From positions 111,055,625 to 111,119,624 of the forward strand of contig OY821517.1 of the NCBI GenBank assembly GCA_963682025.1: 64,000 nucleotides of DNA, given 5' to 3'. Numbering within the stretch: the stretch's first letter is position 1; every line of letters begins with the position of its first letter. The DNA comes from Cordilura impudica. Lineage: Eukaryota > Arthropoda > Insecta > Diptera > Scathophagidae. Of this stretch, positions 59,101-64,000 are shown one piece after another. The notes under the pieces are model-generated. The model was not told where the DNA came from and did no database searches. It was given only the letters and a program-made list of their open reading frames with translations. The position numbers and the translations under genes are program-made.

Positions 59101-59929
59101 AACATCACATCGAACATTTTAATTTCATAGAGCTGACAGTGATAGCCCTCTATAATGCAAACTAAATAATTAAAATTAAGTAACTTTTCTGAAGGTAAAT
59201 AATGAAAATAAGTACAATTTTTTTATAGTATATATCACCCTAAGTTATGTCCTAGGGAATAAAATAAATCAGTAGAGTACAGATATAAAACAACACCAAA
59301 AATAACAAAACCACGATAATGTAGCTAACAACAATAAAATAAACATTTAACAAATAAAGCATCAAAGACCATAAAGTTTAAATAATTTAAATATCACAAA
59401 AGCAATATTAATTAGATACATTGTTTTCTATTTATCACTTAAATCGTCGTTTTACTCCTGTTATCCAACCAATTGTCGCTTACTTAAGAAAGCTAATTGT
59501 CTTACTTAAAACCAATAGATTTAAAGAAAAAAATATGTATTATAAAAGGATTTTAAACAATGAAATCCAACTCCAAAGGAAGACATTCTTGGCAAAAAAT
59601 AAGAACAAAAGAATTTACATGAACAAAAAAGTGAGACTATTAATGTTTATGACTACAACACTAAATGGCGTCTGAAAGGCTGAAAGCAATATTTGACCCA
59701 AAATAAAAAAATATAGTCGAATTTTGTAATGAGTGCATAAGAAATAATTATTAGTTTGTTTAAGACTTTGAGATACATTATTTAATTTTACTATAAGGAA
59801 ATCTATAAAAAAAAATATTGAAATTAACTAATAAATAACACTTAAAAAAAAAGGTCAGAAAAAATAATGAATATAACAAAGAACAAAGTATTTAAAAACA
59901 TTAAAGGTAGTCAGTATATCCAAGTTAAA
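59101..59929. other. AT-rich stretch without a supported gene
   Basis: A Lys-rich 84-codon frame at 59421-59675 is open but has no recognisable similarity, and its composition follows the local AT bias. Confidence 0.45.
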
Positions 59930-60666
59930 ACAACTAGACCGACTATACGATATAGGGTACCATGAGTTTAGAAACCCTATCTCTTAGGCCCAACTAACTG
60001 GATATAGAAAATAACCATAAACTAAATTTGAGTGGGATTTTTATTAATTTTTTTGGCTGCAGATATGAAAAAGTTCATTTCGGATGATATATCTATATGG
60101 GGACCAGGTCCAAAAATGGATCGATCCTGATCATGTTTGGTAAAGTCTCTTGTATTTTGCAAAACTATGTATATACAAACAAAATTTGAGAAAAATGAGT
60201 GCAATGTTTTTTGATAGATTTAAGTGAAGATCGGGAAGTAGCTGTCCCATATGGATCATTAATGGATGTAATAAACGTATACAAACCCAATTTGAGTAAG
60301 ATCTATGTGACAATTTGGATCTTATGGCAATTTATGTCGATTTCATAGGGGTCATTTGTATGGGGTCTAGGTCTGAACATGGACCGCTTCTCATCAGTTT
60401 CAATTATGTTCATCCTATGGCCGATAAAAGCTTAAATGCCAAATTTCATCAAAATATATTCATATTTGCGACCTGCAGTTTGATTACAAGCTTTACATGG
60501 ACACACAGACGGACGGACGGACGGACGGACATCGTTAAATCGAATCAGATAGTGATTCTGATTCGATCGGTATAATAAAAAATGGGTCTAGGTCAAATAT
60601 TTTTGGTAGTTACAAACAGCAGCACAAAGTCATTATACCCAAACCACATAGTGGTATAGGGTATAA
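59930..60666 (-). mobile_element. mini-me/Helentron-like repeat
   Basis: Reverse orientation. The terminal palindrome is cut, with only CTAGACCGACT left. The GGAC tract near 60508-60528 has about five units. Confidence 0.85.
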
Positions 60667-61056
60667 ATATATAAATAATAATTAAATTAACATCAATTTA
60701 TAATTGAGAAACTTATTCAAACGCTATTTTTCTATTTTTTTTTTATAAACTATGTTTAATACATGTTTGCAAGTTATTTTATATTTAACTATTTCATTTT
60801 CAATATTCAATACAGCTAAATTTGAAAATCGTTCCTGAAGCATTGCAATTGGTAGGCAAGTTTTCATTCCATGCATAGCTAAGAAACTTCGCTGGATATG
60901 TTTTTAAGGCTCTAGTAAATATAGCCCAATGAAAAAGCGCCCTAAAATAAAATGAAAAATGGTCCAAAAAAAAAAGAAAATCTATCCCATACAATATTCC
61001 CTCAGATGAAAAAATTAAGAACGACGCAACTTTTTGGGCTATTTTTCGCTTTTTTT
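60667..61056. other. AT-rich spacer, nothing recognised
   Basis: No coding frame or terminal repeat with support. Confidence 0.45.
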
Positions 61057-61838
61057 TATACCCTATACCACTATGTGGTTTGGGTATAATGACTTTGTGC
61101 TGCTGTTTGTAACAACCAAAAATATTTGACCTAGACCCATCTTTAATTATACCGATCGAATCAGAATCACTTTCTGAGTTGATTTAACAATGTCCGTCCG
61201 TCCGTCCGTCCGTCCGTCTGTGTGTCCATGTAAAGCTTGTAATCAAACTGCAGGTCGCAAATATGAATATATTTTGATGAAATTTGGCATATGAGCTTCT
61301 ATCGGCCATGGGATGAACGCTATTGAAATTGGTGACAATCGGTCCATGTTCAGACCTACCCCCATACAAATTACCCCTATGAAATCGACATAAATTGCCA
61401 TAAGATCCAAATTGTCATATAGATCTTACTCAAATTGGGTTCAAATGCGTTCGTTACATCCATTAAAGAGTAGCCCAAAAATGATTCCCTTGGCCCCATA
61501 TAGACTGTTTCCCGATCTTCACTAAAATCTATTAAAAACAAAAATAATGCACTGATTCTTCTCAAATTTTGTTTGTATATATTTTTGCAAAATACAAGAG
61601 GCTTTACCAAACATGATCAGGATTGGTCCATTTTTGGACCTAGTCCCCACATAGATATAGCATCCGATATGAACTTTTTTATATCTGCAGCCAAAAAAAT
61701 TTATAAAAATTCCACTCAAATTTGGTTTTTGCTTATTTTCAATATCCAGTTAGTTGGGCCTAAGAGATAGGGTTTCTAAACGCATGGTATAGGGTATCGT
61801 ATAGTCGGTCTAGACCGACTATAATTTTCTTACTTGTT
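61057..61838 (+). mobile_element. mini-me/Helentron-like repeat, full-length copy
   Basis: Forward orientation. Both terminal hairpins are intact and a GTCC tract of about six units lies near 61192-61219. It ends in a poly-T run, as the copy at 25036-25860 does. Confidence 0.88.
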
Positions 61839-61860
61839 TTTTTTTTTTTTGGGGTTATTT

Positions 61861-61976
61861 TTCAGTTTAAAAAGTGGGTCAATTTTCATAATAAAAATGA
61901 CCCACTTTTAAAATTTTCATAATGAAAAATGACCCACAAATAAAAACTGAAAAATGACCCACAATTTTTGTGTCAT
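61861..61976. repeat. Cluster of AAAATGACCCAC-type motifs in both orientations
   Basis: AGTGGGTCAATTTTCATAAT is followed by AAAATGACCCACTTTTAAAA, then two further GAAAAATGACCCACAA copies. The first two could pair as a hairpin with an AT loop. Confidence 0.7.
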
Positions 61977-62171
61977 TTTCCGTTTCTTTAATTATAGAAA
62001 ATTGTAGTCGAAATCCATGAAAATTACTGTGAAGAAATTTTTGTTTTATTTTTGATCTTCACATCTACCTAATAAGTGTTAAATATTGAGTGTAAATATA
62101 TAAGCGTGTCTTGCACAACTGCATGACAATATGGGTAGTGAAAAGAGCTCAATCCATTTATTTACATTACA

Positions 62172-62281
62172 TTTTTAAAACGCTGTTTGTACCTGGCGCT
62201 GTAGGCAAAAAATTTGAGCAAAAAATCGAAAAACTGATTGTTTGTATTTTTATAACGCTGGGTGTACCTTGCGCCGCGGGC
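62172..62281 (+). repeat. Pair of imperfect direct repeats of about 35 bp
   Basis: TTAAAACGCTGTTTGTACCT with GGCGCTGTAGGC (from 62172) recurs as TTATAACGCTGGGTGTACCT with TGCGCCGCGGGC (from 62247), 75 bases apart. It is GC-richer than the surroundings. Confidence 0.6.
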
Positions 62282-62367
62282 GATTTTTCGTTAAAATTTT
62301 TCATAAGGGAATAAATGCAAGTTGTTGTTAACTTGTTAATTTTTTCCATAAATTAGTATATTATAAA

Positions 62368-63153
62368 ACAAGTATGAAAATTATATTCGGTCTATACCCT
62401 GGACCCTAGCACCCTATCTCTTCGGTCCAACTAATTGGGTATAGTAAATAGGCATAAACCAAATTTGAGTGACATTTTACGAGTGTTAATTTTTTTTTGG
62501 CTGCAGATATGAAAAAGTTCATATCGGATGCTATACTGATATGGGGACTAGTTCGAAAAAAGGACCGATCCTGACCTTATTTGGTAAAGTCACTTATATT
62601 TTGAAAAAATATATACAAACCAAATTTGAGAAAAATCTGTGCAATATTTTTGTTTTTTGATAGTTTTAGTGAAAATCGGGAAGCAGCTTTATATGGGGGC
62701 TATGACAAAGAATTGCCATATGGAGTTTATTTTTAAACAACTGATAAATGGATGTAATTAACACATACAAATCCAATTTCACCGAGATCTATATAATAAT
62801 TTGGATCTTATGGCAATTTAAGTCGATTTCATAGGGATCATTTGTATGGGGACTAGGTCTGAACATGAACCGAATTTCACCAATTTCAATACCGTTCATC
62901 TTATGGCCGACAAAAGCATATATATATAAAATTTCATTGAAATATATTCATATTTGCGATCTGTAGTTAGATTACAAGTTTTACACGGATACACAGACAG
63001 ACAGACGGGCGGACGGATATCGCTAAATCGACGCAGAAATTGTTTCTGAGTCGATCGATATAATAAAAGATGGGTCTAGTTCAAATATTTTTGGTAGTTA
63101 CAAACAGCAGCACAAAGTCATTATACCCAAACCACATAGTTGTATAGGGTATA
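62368..63153 (-). mobile_element. mini-me/Helentron-like repeat, older copy
   Basis: Reverse orientation. The palindrome is reduced to TTCGGTCTATACC. The GGAC tract is decayed (CAGACAGACAGACGGGCGG). Many substitutions suggest an older insertion than its neighbours. Confidence 0.85.
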
Positions 63154-63159
63154 AAAATA

Positions 63160-63345
63160 ACCGATATTGCGATAAAAAAATCAACCATTTATGGTATTTA
63201 TCAGATGAATATGTCAATAATACTATTTCTATTGATATGAAAAAAAAAATTGCTGAGAAAATTAAAAATATTGGTGGCTGTGATGAAGATGTAGAAAGTG
63301 TAAAACGTTTACTTGTGCAGCCAATGAAATCAATCATTTTATAGA
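63160..63345 (+). pseudogene. Unassigned coding fragment (NHLWYLSDEY)
   Basis: One frame reads KINHLWYLSDEYVNNTISID, then MKKKIAEKIKNIGGCDEDVE and VKRLLVQPMKSIIL before a stop. The NHLWYL plus amphipathic Lys/Glu pattern reminds me of multicopy transposon-linked proteins, but I cannot name the family. No ends or further domains are seen; it lies between two mini-me copies. Confidence 0.3.
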
Positions 63346-63569
63346 AAAGGAACTACATTATTTTGCAAAAAAGGCGAGTTTGGCAGCCATTGCTACATTC
63401 TGTTTGGCCGATTTTTATGATCAGTGCCATTTTGTATAGGTACTAAGCCGTAGAATTTATCTTAAATGTGAGTTTGACAAGGCAGGCTGATAAATCGTAT
63501 TCAGTTTCGAACAAAATAAAAAAATAAAATTTCATAATTTTTCCAGATTTCCGTTGAGCTACCTCTATT
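63346..63569. other. Spacer, nothing recognised
   Basis: Short interval between repeats without a supported feature. Confidence 0.4.
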
Positions 63570-64000
63570 TATACCCTATACCACTATGTGGTTTGGGTAT
63601 AATGACTTTGTGCTGCTGTTTGTAACAACCAAAAATATTTGACCTAGACCCATCTTTAATTATACCGATCGAATCAGAATCACTTTTTGAGTTGATTTAA
63701 CAATGTCCGTCCGTCCGTCCGTCCGTCCGTCCGTCCGTCTGTGTGTCCATGTAAACATTGTAATCAAACTGCAGGTCGCAAATATGAACATATTTTGTTG
63801 AAATTTGGTATATAAGTTTTCATCGGCCATGGGATGAACGCTATTGAAATTGGTGAGAATCGGTCGAAGTTCAGTCCTAGCCCCCATACAAATGACCCCT
63901 GTAAAATCTACATAAATTGACATAAGATCCAAATTGTCGTATAGATCTTAGTCAAATTGGGTTTGTATATATTTATTACATCCATTCATGAATAGTCCAA
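63570..64000 (+). mobile_element. mini-me/Helentron-like repeat, cut by window end
   Basis: Forward orientation. The start hairpin is intact and a GTCC tract of about eight units lies near 63705-63740. The palindrome end would fall beyond 64000. Confidence 0.88.

Overview
This window looks like an AT-rich nuclear scaffold from a higher fly, most likely a calyptrate such as a blowfly relative. The reasons are short 55-80 nt introns, fly-type start-codon context, a Gln-rich exon typical of dipteran regulators, and dense (GTCY)n-bearing repeats of the kind described as mini-me/DINE-1/Helentron-like elements in Diptera. Nothing in it is bacterial: there are no operons, rRNA, tRNA or CRISPR arrays.

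Layout. 1-8 kb holds three transposon relics: a CACT-ended DNA transposon (1072-2907), a jockey-like LINE tail, and a piggyBac copy with both ends (5288-7414). 8.2-8.7 kb carries one host exon on the minus strand, the Gln-rich start of an unidentified regulatory-type protein whose later exons must lie beyond the left edge. 8.7-22.5 kb is gene-poor AT-rich DNA with one small unrecognised minus-strand gene (12700-13584) and two or three MITEs. It may be intron or upstream DNA of a long developmental gene.

From 22.5 kb to the right edge the window is a nested transposon cluster. It holds a second CACT-ended element with 3-bp TTA target duplication, whose empty site survives at 45.26-45.49 kb. 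It also holds two jerky/Tigger-type pogo relics plus a third fragment, an RTE-like LINE inserted into one of them, a mariner relic, hAT- and Harbinger-type MITEs, and three more broken piggyBac copies. There is one complete piggyBac-like element with an intact 615-aa spliced transposase (56253-58920). A near-perfect 2.3-kb foldback palindrome has a piggyBac-type MITE sitting exactly at its centre (53237-56104). About eleven mini-me/Helentron-like copies in both orientations fill the space between.

The genes do not form a pathway. The plausible functional units are the host Gln-rich exon, the small 12.7-13.5 kb gene and the complete piggyBac element. The most unusual signals are the CACT-ended transposon family with its empty-site proof, and the palindrome with a transposon in its centre of symmetry.
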